A stretch of DNA of 34,575 nt from Candidatus Collierbacteria bacterium (GTDB taxonomy: Bacteria > Patescibacteriota > Microgenomatia > UBA1400 > JACPES01). Below the pieces are notes generated by a model. That model had not been told where the DNA came from and did not search any database. It saw only the letters and a list, made by a program, of their open reading frames with translations. The position numbers and the translations under genes were made by a program. The DNA lies in assembly GCA_016219325.1 (NCBI GenBank), contig JACRNH010000019.1:1-34575 (forward strand). The letters are read 5' to 3'. Below are positions 1 to 7,933 of the stretch, one piece after another; the first letter of the stretch is position 1, and every line of letters begins with the position of its first letter.

Positions 1-32
1 CTCTCCTCTTTAAAGGAAAGGAGGTGAACAGC

Positions 33-851
33 ATGTATCAACACATTAATGGTAATGAACGGGAACTGATCGCCATCTGGGTTAATCAAGGCGTCTCGAT
101 CAGAGCTATTGCCAAACGCTTAAACCGGTCTCATACCACTATCATCCGAGAAGTTGGCAGAAATCATTCTTTGATTTCCAATAGGTATGTCGCCATTACC
201 GCTCAAAGGAGAGCAGAAGAACGGAGTATCCGTTCCCGAAGACGCCATCCTCTGAAGAATCCTGTTGTCTACAGTTATATCTTGAAAAGATTACGTCATG
301 GCTGGTCTCCGGAACAGATAGCCGGAAGACTTAAAAAGGAATCTGGACAAGCGATTATCTGCCATGAAACTATCTACGGGTATATTTATCAAAAAGGCAA
401 CCAGAACAAACGGCTCTGGGAGTTCCTCCCCCGGAAACAGAAGAGGAGGAAGAAGCAAGCCGGTAGAAGTGTACATAAATCACGGATACCGCAAAGAGTT
501 TCTATCCATGACCGGCCGGAAGAAGTTAACAACAGAAGCCAGTTTGGTCATTGGGAAGGAGATACTGTAGAGGGCAGAAAGTCTGAAGGGGACGGAGTCC
601 ATACCGAAGTCGAGAGGTTATCCAAATTATTCTTAGCCAGGCTAGTTGATAGAATCGACAGCAGGGAAACTAGTTTTGTCCAAAAGCAGATGTTTCAGGT
701 TTTACCTGATAAAGCTCGATTATCTAATTTAACCCAGGCAGAACTTGACGATATGGTTTGGGAGATCAACAACCGGCCAAGAAAGTGTTTGGGGTACAAT
801 ACGTCTCAAGAGGTATTTGAAGAACAGCTCAGGCGGTGCGCTTCGAGATAG
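33..851 (+). pseudogene. IS30-family transposase, internally deleted
   Basis: IS30-type DDE transposase. The N-terminus has the family helix-turn-helix (segment SIRAIAKRLNRSHTTIIREV), followed by the region around GHWEGDTVEG that carries the first catalytic Asp. The reading frame then jumps from a VQKQMFQVLPDKAR stretch directly to the C-terminal NNRPRKCLGY region. The roughly 65-70 residues that normally hold the second Asp (in a DNG motif) and the Glu are absent, so the protein is about 272 aa instead of 320-380 and should be inactive. I chose ATG 33 over GTG 24 because an AAGGAGG ribosome site ends at 24, leaving 8 nt. The left end of the element may lie outside the window; I could not identify terminal inverted repeats. 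Confidence 0.85.
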
Positions 852-878
852 AATTCAGCTAATCTGTCAAAAAGATTT

Positions 879-916
879 ATGTAGATTGACTCTGCTATAG
901 CATAGTCAATCTACAT
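879..916. repeat. 38-bp near-perfect palindrome
   Basis: Arms 879-891 and 904-916 are perfect 13-bp reverse complements. The core 893-902 (TGCTATAGCA) is itself a palindrome, leaving one mismatched pair (892/903). The 8-mer GATTTATG occurs at both borders (874-881 and 917-924). It lies between the IS30 remnant and the 3' end of the next leftward gene. It has no T-tract, so it is not an obvious terminator. It could be a protein-binding palindrome or the scar of a mobile element. Confidence 0.8.
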
Positions 917-949
917 GATTTATGAACATAGGTGAGTTGCGAAAGATGT

Positions 950-1694
950 TTAACCTTGAGGGAAGAGATTTTTATAGGCTATAAGATTGTCCAGACCAAA
1001 CATTGGTTTAGTCGAATAAACATAAAAGCTTACTCCTCCGGCGCGGACAAATCCTATCCCATGGATAATCTCATCAACTGCGTATGCAACTGAATTGTTT
1101 TGATCTAACTCTCCAAATTCTCCAACTTGAACGTCCGGTCCGTCTGTTATGACACTTTGTGTCTACCAATCAATATTTTCTGGCCTAATATTGCAAGAGA
1201 CAATCATTTGGGCTTGTGGCAAGCCAAGCTCTTTAGCCTTTTCGTTATAAGCTAAAAGTGTTTTTTGTGATTGATTGTCCATTTCCGTACTCCCAACTAT
1301 TCCCTTTCTTAATTCCATGACCGAAAATGATGGTGGTTTTTCCGAGATTAATAAGTTTGGGGTTGTCTGGCAGATTCTTAGCAGGATTTTCTTGAAGTTC
1401 TCTCTCTGTGTATTTTCCGTCCTGCACAAATAAATCGTCAACAGTAAAAACGTGCGGTCTATCTGGAGGAATTATTCGTTGTGATTGATTGTCAAAAGGA
1501 AAGCCAACAACGACAGATCCTACCTCTCCGAGATTAATTTCTCTACTTCGGGCCTGCTGATGAAGCCCTACGATTAAATCGGCGTTTTCAAGATCTTGTA
1601 AAGAGATATCGATCGTTTCGGTTGGATTTGAAGATGTCTGTGCTGTGTCTCTGGGAGCTAAATCTTTTTCACTGATTGAGATTTCATCCGGCAT
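950..1694 (-). pseudogene. Hypothetical protein, frameshift plus in-frame amber
   Basis: One protein of about 247 residues can be assembled, but the frame is broken twice. The first part starts at ATG 1694 (MPDEISISEK) and runs to the A6 tract near 1261-1266. A frame change there continues as AYNEKAKELGLPQAQM. That frame meets TAG at 1163-1165 but stays open and protein-like beyond it (TQSVITDGPDVQVGEFGELD) to a TAA at 950-952. I do not recognise the family; no membrane segment is visible. TAG is used as an ordinary stop by infC, rpmI and hicA nearby, so the amber most likely marks gene decay rather than recoding. The homopolymer shift alone could be a sequencing error. Confidence 0.6.
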
Positions 1695-1788
1695 ATTTAT
1701 CTAATAGATTACTTGTTTACGTTATTAATTTCAACTGGAGAACTTGTTTTATAGTTTCAGTTAAATTACTTATAAGTTCTTTATATAG

Positions 1789-1831
1789 ATTCCGGATCCC
1801 TCCAGAGGCGGGCAGGCAAGTCCGGAATGAC
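1789..1831. repeat. Intergenic REP-like inverted repeat
   Basis: ATTCCGGA (1789-1796) and TCCGGAAT (1821-1828) flank a GC-rich centre and are followed by GAC. It resembles the common dispersed GATTCC...GGAATGAC intergenic repeats of bacteria. It lies in the divergent spacer 1695-1890 upstream of the PBP gene; otherwise I see nothing in that spacer. Confidence 0.6.
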
Positions 1832-1890
1832 AATAGAGAAAAGATCTGTCTGCCTTGAATCGATCAAACTTGTTTGGTAGGATGGGATGA

Positions 1891-4470
1891 ATGGATTTTG
1901 CCAAAGTGTTTGAAGCCAGGAAACGGCGGAGATTTTCAAGACTCGGCTCACGGATAAAGTGGTTCAGGTTTTTAGTAATTTCCGGATTGACTGCGGCTTT
2001 ACTTGGAGTATTGTCAACAGTAATTGTTTTTGCCTGGTTTTCCCGTGATCTGCCATCTCCAGACAAAGTGATTAGGAAAGAAGGATTCTCCACAAAAATT
2101 ATGTCTCGCGACGGAGATGTCTTGTATGACGTTTATGGCGATGTCCAGCGAGAGTTAGTCAATTTAAGTTTGGTTCCTGATTATTTAAAAAAAGCTACAG
2201 TCGCGGTTGAGGATAAAAATTTTTACACCCATCAGGGATTTGACATTACCGGAATCGGCCGGGCGGCAATTAATATCGTTCTTCGCCGACAGCTTCAAGG
2301 CGGGTCAACTTTGACTCAACAGTTGGTGAAAAATGTTCTATTAACGCAGGAAAGATCTTTGCCGCGGAAATTAAAAGAATTTGTCCTATCGGTCCAGCTG
2401 GAAAAAAGATTTACTAAAGACCAAATTTTGCAAATGTATCTTCAGGAATCGCCTTATGGCGGACAAGCAGTCGGCGTCGGAACCGCGGCCTCGGTTTATT
2501 TTGGCAAGCAGATTGAAGAATTGGATTTGGCGGAATCGGCTTTTTTGGCCGGACTTCCACAAGCTCCAACCAGATATTCCCCGTATGGAAAAGATCCGAA
2601 GGCGTATATTGCCAGATCTGAACACGTATTGCGCAGAATGAAAGACGACGGATATATTACGCCAGATCTGGAAAAATCAGCCAAAGAAGAATTAAAAGAC
2701 ATGAAGTTTAAGCCAGCCGGAGCGACAATCAAAGCCCCGCATTTCGTGATGTACGTTAAAGACATTTTGGCTCAACAATTTGGTGAAGATATGGTGGAAG
2801 GCGGCGGACTAAAGGTGACTACGACTTTAGATCTTAAATTGCAGGAGAAAGCCGAGGCCATTGTCTCCGAAGAGATTGAAAAGGTAAAGGGATTAAATAT
2901 TTCCAATGGCGCGGTAATGGCGATGAATCCCAATAACGGAGAAATTTTATCAATGGTCGGGAGCAGGGATTTCCACTCAACAGAAATTGACGGCCAAGTC
3001 AATGTTATTCTTAGACCGAGACAGCCGGGATCGGCAATTAAGCCGGTTACATATCTGACCGCTTTGCGGAAAGGATTTCCGCCGTCATACATGATCGCGG
3101 ACACTAAAACCAGTTTTGATTCCGGCGATCCGGACAAGCCGTATGAACCGGAAAATTATGACGGAAAATTCCGCGGTCCGGTCCAACTGAGATACGCGTT
3201 GGGGTCCAGCTTAAATATTCCTTCGGTTAAGCTAGTCCAGTTGGAAGGATTAAAAAATATGTTATCCGGAGCATATGATTTAGGATTAACGACGCTTGAA
3301 CCAACGACAGCCAATTTAAGAAGAATGGGTTTATCGGTAACTTTAGGCGGCGGAGAAATTAAACTGTTAGACTTGGTTTCCGCTTATAGCGCTTTCGCCA
3401 ATGGCGGGAACAAAATAAAGCCGGTGGCGATTCTTAAAGTTGCCGATTCTAACGGAAAAATACTATTTCAACATCATCAAATTCAAGGCCAACAAGTGGT
3501 GAGCCCCCAGGAAGCGTTTTTAATCAATAATATTTTGTCAGACAATACGGCCCGGCTTTTAACTTTTGGTGTCAATTCATTGCTGAATATGGGGATCAGG
3601 CCGGTGGCGGTAAAAACCGGGACCACCAATGACCGCCGGGATAATTGGGCAATCGGCTGGAGCCGGTCAGCGATAGTCGGGGCTTGGGTGGGGAATAATG
3701 ACAATGCCCCGATGAAAGAAGTGGCTTCAGGAGTATCCGGAGCATCGCCGATTTGGAGAAGATTGATGCTGGAGGCCTTGACTTCTTATCCTTCGGAAAA
3801 TTTTGAAACTCCGCCGGGGATTGTTTCAAGAGACGTGGATATTATTTCAGGATACGTGGCTCATGACGGATTTACGTCTCGCCAGGAATATTTTATGGAG
3901 CAATCGGTTCCTGACGGACAGGATCCGGTTCATATTAAAATGCAGGTTTGCAAATCCGACGGCAAGAAAGCCGGTCCGGTGGAAATTGCCAAAGGAGACA
4001 CAGAGGAAAAAGAGTTTATTGTTTTGAAAGCCCCGGATGAATTACCTGATGCTGACAAAAAGAAGTGGCAGGAAGGAATCGATGCTTGGATTGCCGGCCA
4101 AGGAGACAGTAGATATAAAATTCCGACGGAACAGTGCGGAGCCAGCGATGAGGCTGTTATAAAAGTAAAGCAGCCGCAGGATCAAACTAAAATAAATAAC
4201 AATAGTTTTGACTGGGAAGTTGAGGTGGTGACTAATAAAAAAGTTGATAAAGTTGAAGTGTTTGTTGACGGCCAGACCAAACAGACTTTAACTTCTTCTC
4301 CGTGGAAATCAACGCTTAATTTGTCAACCGGTTCATATAAATTAAAATTTAAGGCTACTCTTGAAGGTGCGAAAGAGTTTGAATCAGGAGAAGTAAAAAT
4401 CGGAATTAATCAGGACTGGAATCAATCCCCTTCTCCGACTCCGACTTTGACGCCGACGGTAATTCCGTAA
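1891..4470 (+). CDS. mrcA: Class A penicillin-binding protein 1A
   Basis: Bifunctional peptidoglycan synthase anchored in the cytoplasmic membrane; it polymerises lipid II glycans and cross-links peptides. A short basic cytoplasmic tail precedes one membrane helix (about 27-50). The GT51 transglycosylase domain carries the catalytic Glu107 in VAVEDKNFYTHQG, the GGSTLTQQLVKN motif (138-148) and a second Glu near 186. The transpeptidase domain has SAIK (Ser381 nucleophile), SLN (440-442) and KTGTT (575-579), so all three penicillin-binding motifs are intact. After about residue 760 comes an Ig-like domain and a Pro/Ser/Thr-rich tail that may contact the wall. At 859 aa it has family length. It is convergent with pheT. 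ATG 1891 has only a weak GGATGGGA site upstream. Confidence 0.95.
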   Translation: MDFAKVFEARKRRRFSRLGSRIKWFRFLVISGLTAALLGVLSTVIVFAWFSRDLPSPDKVIRKEGFSTKIMSRDGDVLYDVYGDVQRELVNLSLVPDYLKKATVAVEDKNFYTHQGFDITGIGRAAINIVLRRQLQGGSTLTQQLVKNVLLTQERSLPRKLKEFVLSVQLEKRFTKDQILQMYLQESPYGGQAVGVGTAASVYFGKQIEELDLAESAFLAGLPQAPTRYSPYGKDPKAYIARSEHVLRRMKDDGYITPDLEKSAKEELKDMKFKPAGATIKAPHFVMYVKDILAQQFGEDMVEGGGLKVTTTLDLKLQEKAEAIVSEEIEKVKGLNISNGAVMAMNPNNGEILSMVGSRDFHSTEIDGQVNVILRPRQPGSAIKPVTYLTALRKGFPPSYMIADTKTSFDSGDPDKPYEPENYDGKFRGPVQLRYALGSSLNIPSVKLVQLEGLKNMLSGAYDLGLTTLEPTTANLRRMGLSVTLGGGEIKLLDLVSAYSAFANGGNKIKPVAILKVADSNGKILFQHHQIQGQQVVSPQEAFLINNILSDNTARLLTFGVNSLLNMGIRPVAVKTGTTNDRRDNWAIGWSRSAIVGAWVGNNDNAPMKEVASGVSGASPIWRRLMLEALTSYPSENFETPPGIVSRDVDIISGYVAHDGFTSRQEYFMEQSVPDGQDPVHIKMQVCKSDGKKAGPVEIAKGDTEEKEFIVLKAPDELPDADKKKWQEGIDAWIAGQGDSRYKIPTEQCGASDEAVIKVKQPQDQTKINNNSFDWEVEVVTNKKVDKVEVFVDGQTKQTLTSSPWKSTLNLSTGSYKLKFKATLEGAKEFESGEVKIGINQDWNQSPSPTPTLTPTVIP

Positions 4471-4475
4471 ATTTT

Positions 4476-4612
4476 GAATTTCACGCTTATTAGCTCGTTG
4501 ACGAAATTTACTTGCTCACCGTCACCCCTCGTCAAAGTCGGGGTGGCCTTAAGACGGCAACAGGCTCGCTGCGCAAATTTATCAACATCGCTAATTTACG
4601 AGCGCGAAATTC
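4476..4612. repeat. 137-bp nested imperfect palindrome between PBP and pheT
   Basis: It fills almost the whole 155-bp convergent spacer. Outer arms 4476-4487 and 4601-4612 pair 11 of 12. Inside them, ATTAGC..TTGA..AAATTT on the left pairs with the matching run on the right (4570-4597). Further in, TTGC/GCAA, CCGTC/GACGG and CACCCC/GGGGTG continue the stem. As RNA it would be one long hairpin readable from either strand. Possible roles are a bidirectional terminator or a palindromic mobile element. Confidence 0.7.
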
Positions 4613-4625
4613 GAAGAATTAGTAA

Positions 4626-6611
4626 TCAATATCCGGTTTTGAAAGTGACGTTGAATTGAGCAGAGAGATCTGCAATTATTTTGTCTTTGGCCTGATTGGC
4701 TTCGGTTTGAGTTAATTGTTTGAAGTCAGAATTAAATTCCACTCTGACGGTCATTGAGTTTTGCCATATTGTTGATATGGAAGCACAGGCCACCAATTTA
4801 GTATGTTTGATTTGGCCAATTATTTTGCCAACCAGAGTATTTGGCGGCAAAAATAAAGTTATGTCTTCAATAATCGGAGAATATTTATATTGTTCCGGAT
4901 ATTGGACATTAATATTGAATTTGGAATTTATAGAGGAAATATTAATGGTTGCCATAATTAAATTCTCGCCGTCTGCGATTATTTCGGGATGAATCCAGCC
5001 TATTGATCCAATCACTTCGCCCTCGCAAACAATTTTGCCTTGTTTAAACGGATGAAGAAAAGGAGTAGGATTGTTGGCTGCCGGTTCAAAGTCCAAATTC
5101 AGGTTTAACTGTTTAAATATTATTTCGATATCTCCTTTGACCTCCCCATAATTTTTATTGTTAGAAGCAATAGCCAGCTCTTGCGGCTGGTCGGGGAGTT
5201 CAGCGGAATTTTTTGGATAGAATACCGTTCCCAATTCAAAAATAGAGAAATTCGCGCCAACATTCAAATTTGTTTCAATTGCCGGTAAAATTGTTTCAGC
5301 CGTGGTCCTCCTCATATATTCAAAATCGGATGACATTGGGCGCAAAACTTTAAGATGGTTTTTGGAATCCAGTTTTAATCTTTCAATCAGATTTTTACCG
5401 ATTAAAGTTGAAGCATACGTTTCGGTATATCCTTGAACGGCTATTAACTGCCTTAACTTGCGGTCATAATTTATGGCTAAAGCATCAGGATTGGTGGGAA
5501 TTTCTCCAATCGGCAAAGTTTTTTTCAAATTGTTATATCCATACAATCTGACGGTTTCTTCAATCAGGTCGGCGGGAATTGACAGGTCGCGTCTGAATGA
5601 CGGAATTTGAAAAGCCAGATTGCCACGTCGCGGACTCCTCGCAATGACTGGAGTAATTCCGACTTTGAGTAAAATTTTGGAAATTTCTTTTTCGGTCAAT
5701 ATCAAGCCGGTGTATTTTTCCAAGATTTGCGGAGCGAAAGGAATAATTGTGGGGTTAACTGAAGGCATAACCGTCTTGATTGAGGAAGCTTGTTTTCCGC
5801 CCGCTTCTTTGGCCAAAAGCTCAATAGTTCTAATTATGACGTTTTGAGTTTGAAGTAAATCAATATTTTTTTCAAATCTATTGGAGGCTTCCGAACGCAA
5901 TTTTAAAGTCTTGCCGGCTCTTCTGATGTTAATCGGGGAATAGACCGGAACAAGTAAATATGCTTTTGCGGTTGAATCGGAAATTTCAGAATTTAATCCC
6001 CCCATCAGCCCGGCTAAGTCAACCAGCTTTTCTTCATCTTCAATAATTATTTCTCCGCCTGATAATATTTTGGATTTGTGATCCAGCGGAATAATTTTTT
6101 CGCCTTTTTTAGCCGACCGCAGAGTTAATTTATTTTTTAGTTTATCGGCGTCAAAGGCGTGCATCGGCTGGCCGGTTTCCAGCATCAAAAAGTTTGTTAT
6201 ATCCACAATATTGTTTACCGGTCTGATCCCGGACATTTCCAATAGATTTTGAATTTCTTGATTTGACGGTTTAACTTTCACGTTTGAGATTTCAACTATT
6301 GAGTGGGTCGGACATAAATTTTTGTCCAATATCTTCATGGTTAGTGGTTGACGTTTAAATAGTTTCGGTTTATTTATTCTTGGTAGTTTTAATTCACGGT
6401 TGAAAACTGCCGCAACTTCACGGGCGATACCGATAACCGATAAAGTATCCGGGCGGTTAGAGGTAATTTCAAATTCAAAAACCGTGCCTAATTTATGTTT
6501 TTGAATTGATTCAACTTTATTGCCGGCAAACGTCATTTTTTCGGCAAATTCGGCATCGGATATTCCAGTTAGATCAACAAATTTTTGTAGCCAGAGTTTT
6601 GGAATTAGCAT
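4626..6611 (-). CDS. pheT: Phenylalanyl-tRNA synthetase beta subunit (short form)
   Basis: Beta subunit of the alpha2-beta2 PheRS; it supplies tRNA contacts and proofreading of mischarged Tyr. After the N-terminal LWLQKFVDLTG block the chain goes straight to EFEITSNRPDTLSVIGIARE. The usual roughly 110-residue OB-fold tRNA-binding domain is therefore missing (661 aa against about 795 in E. coli). The B3/B4 editing region (GQPMHAFDADKL), B5 region (IPSFRRDL, DLIEETVRLYGY), catalytic-like core and C-terminal anticodon-binding FDX-ACB domain are present. Residues about 322-332 (VIARSPRRGNL) are encoded by a dispersed DNA repeat inserted in frame within B5. Start ATG 6611 lies 35 nt after the pheS stop, across an 8-bp tandem repeat. 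Stop is TGA. Confidence 0.95.
   Translation of the reverse strand: MLIPKLWLQKFVDLTGISDAEFAEKMTFAGNKVESIQKHKLGTVFEFEITSNRPDTLSVIGIAREVAAVFNRELKLPRINKPKLFKRQPLTMKILDKNLCPTHSIVEISNVKVKPSNQEIQNLLEMSGIRPVNNIVDITNFLMLETGQPMHAFDADKLKNKLTLRSAKKGEKIIPLDHKSKILSGGEIIIEDEEKLVDLAGLMGGLNSEISDSTAKAYLLVPVYSPINIRRAGKTLKLRSEASNRFEKNIDLLQTQNVIIRTIELLAKEAGGKQASSIKTVMPSVNPTIIPFAPQILEKYTGLILTEKEISKILLKVGITPVIARSPRRGNLAFQIPSFRRDLSIPADLIEETVRLYGYNNLKKTLPIGEIPTNPDALAINYDRKLRQLIAVQGYTETYASTLIGKNLIERLKLDSKNHLKVLRPMSSDFEYMRRTTAETILPAIETNLNVGANFSIFELGTVFYPKNSAELPDQPQELAIASNNKNYGEVKGDIEIIFKQLNLNLDFEPAANNPTPFLHPFKQGKIVCEGEVIGSIGWIHPEIIADGENLIMATINISSINSKFNINVQYPEQYKYSPIIEDITLFLPPNTLVGKIIGQIKHTKLVACASISTIWQNSMTVRVEFNSDFKQLTQTEANQAKDKIIADLSAQFNVTFKTGY
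5618..5648. repeat. Dispersed repeat inserted in frame inside pheT
   Basis: A 31-bp block beginning GATTGCCACGTCGC and ending CTCCTCGCAATGAC. It matches the intergenic copy at 13249-13280 apart from a small internal difference. It is translated on the minus strand as part of PheT (about VIARSPRRGNL), between the GITP end of one segment and the IPSFRRDL motif of domain B5. Confidence 0.8.
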
Positions 6612-6617
6612 AAGTGA

Positions 6618-6657
6618 ATGCGTTAATGCGTTAATGCGTTAATACGTTAATGCGTTG
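6618..6657. repeat. 8-bp tandem repeat at the pheS/pheT junction
   Basis: Five consecutive units of ATGCGTTA: three exact, one with ATACGTTA, one with ATGCGTTG. They span the pheS stop codon (6647-6649) and nearly all of the 35-nt spacer to pheT. Unit-number change would alter the pheS C-terminus and the coupling distance to pheT. Confidence 0.9.
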
Positions 6658-7636
6658 ATTCATTGATGTTTAGAAATTTAACGTTTCCTTCATATAAACT
6701 TCGGATATCCGCGATGCCGTATTTGAGCATTGCCAAGCGTTCCGCTCCCATTCCGAACGCCCAGCCTTGATATTTTTTACTGTTAATTCCGCAATTTTCC
6801 AATACTTGCGGATGAACCATGCCGCAGCCCAAAATTTCCAGCCATTTGCCGTTTTCCATTTGGACTTCAACTTCCAAGCTCGGTTCGGTATAGGGAAAAT
6901 GATGGCCGTAGAATCTGACTTTCCGTTTATTTCCGAATAATTGTTTGGCAAAATGTTCCAGCATTCCCAATAAATCCGTCAAAACCGTTTTGTCGTCCAC
7001 CATCAAGCCTTCAATTTGGTGGAAACTGGGAAGGTGAGTGGCATCAATAGTATCGCGGCGGTAGACCCGGCCGGGAACAACAATTCTTATCGGCGGTTGA
7101 TGCGATTCCATATATCTGACCTGAACCGAACTGGTATGGACTCTTAATAATCTTGTTTCATCAAAATAATATGTTTCCTGGGTATCGCGGGAGGGATGAT
7201 CCGGCCCCAGCAATAATTTTTGGAAATTAATCTCATCCCATTCAACTTCAGGACCTGTTGAGACGCTAAATCCGAATTTTCCAAAAATATCTTCAACTTC
7301 GTGGAAAATTTTAGTAATCGGATGAAGAGCGCCTGCCGGAGCAGGGTTTCCCGGAACCGTGGGATCAAAAAATTCCCGATTTATTTTGACGGTTGAAGAT
7401 TGCTTGGTTTTTTCACTGATGGCCATTTCAATCTGATTCTTGGCTGAATTGACAGCGGTTCCGTAACTTGAACGTTGTTCCGGATCCAGTTTTGGCAAAG
7501 TAAGAAGAAGCTTATTGATCTCCCCTTTCCGGCCCAAATATTTAACTCTCAATTCTTCCAGTTCTTCGGCAGACTGTGTTTGCGAAATTAAAGCAATGGC
7601 GTTGTTTTTCAATGACATTATTTCTTCAGTATTCAT
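6647..7636 (-). CDS. pheS: Phenylalanyl-tRNA synthetase alpha subunit
   Basis: Catalytic subunit of PheRS, a class II aminoacyl-tRNA synthetase charging tRNA-Phe. The N-terminal coiled coil (residues 1-85, with LRVKYLGRKGE) is followed by the catalytic core: DHPSRDTQETYY (146-157), HTS (167-169), motif 2 GRVYRRDTIDATH (189-201) and motif 3 GWAFGMGAERLAML near the C-terminus. At 329 aa it has normal length. It is in one leftward operon with the small protein and aminotransferase upstream and pheT downstream. Its last codons fall in the first unit of an 8-bp tandem repeat. Confidence 0.96.
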   Translation of the reverse strand: MNTEEIMSLKNNAIALISQTQSAEELEELRVKYLGRKGEINKLLLTLPKLDPEQRSSYGTAVNSAKNQIEMAISEKTKQSSTVKINREFFDPTVPGNPAPAGALHPITKIFHEVEDIFGKFGFSVSTGPEVEWDEINFQKLLLGPDHPSRDTQETYYFDETRLLRVHTSSVQVRYMESHQPPIRIVVPGRVYRRDTIDATHLPSFHQIEGLMVDDKTVLTDLLGMLEHFAKQLFGNKRKVRFYGHHFPYTEPSLEVEVQMENGKWLEILGCGMVHPQVLENCGINSKKYQGWAFGMGAERLAMLKYGIADIRSLYEGNVKFLNINESTH

Positions 7637-7670
7637 AGATCTAATTTTATCAGGTTATCAGCCGGTTTTG

Positions 7671-7919
7671 CTAGCATGGTCCCCATTTGGCAGCAGATCC
7701 GCTTGTATTTTGAACCGGACTCCAGCCGCATTCGGTTCTTAATAAATTTTCCAAATCTCTGGTTGGGCTGACAGCCGGGACTAACAGTTTTTGATTTATC
7801 TCCAGTATGGCCGGAGCTAAAGCTTGATAGATATCGTTTGGATCGTCTCCTTCTTTGATCCAAACTTTTGCTCTTTCCAGGCTTCCCGCGATAATCATAT
7901 TAATATTTGAGTTAGACAT
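7671..7919 (-). CDS. Small hypothetical protein upstream of pheS
   Basis: 82-aa soluble protein starting MSNSNINMIIAGSLERAKVW. I do not recognise the family. ATG 7919 has a strong ribosome site (AAGGGGGTGA, 7 nt before), the same unusual G-rich site as the small gene at 18094-18354. It sits 14 nt after the aminotransferase stop and 34 nt before pheS, so it is probably co-transcribed with both. The stop is TAG. Confidence 0.7.
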   Translation of the reverse strand: MSNSNINMIIAGSLERAKVWIKEGDDPNDIYQALAPAILEINQKLLVPAVSPTRDLENLLRTECGWSPVQNTSGSAAKWGPC

Positions 7920-7933
7920 AAAATATCACCCCC

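Noticed and set aside
4480..4659. Forward ORF after the PBP gene
   Set aside because: It lies inside the 137-bp palindrome and runs into pheT on the other strand; no coding signal.
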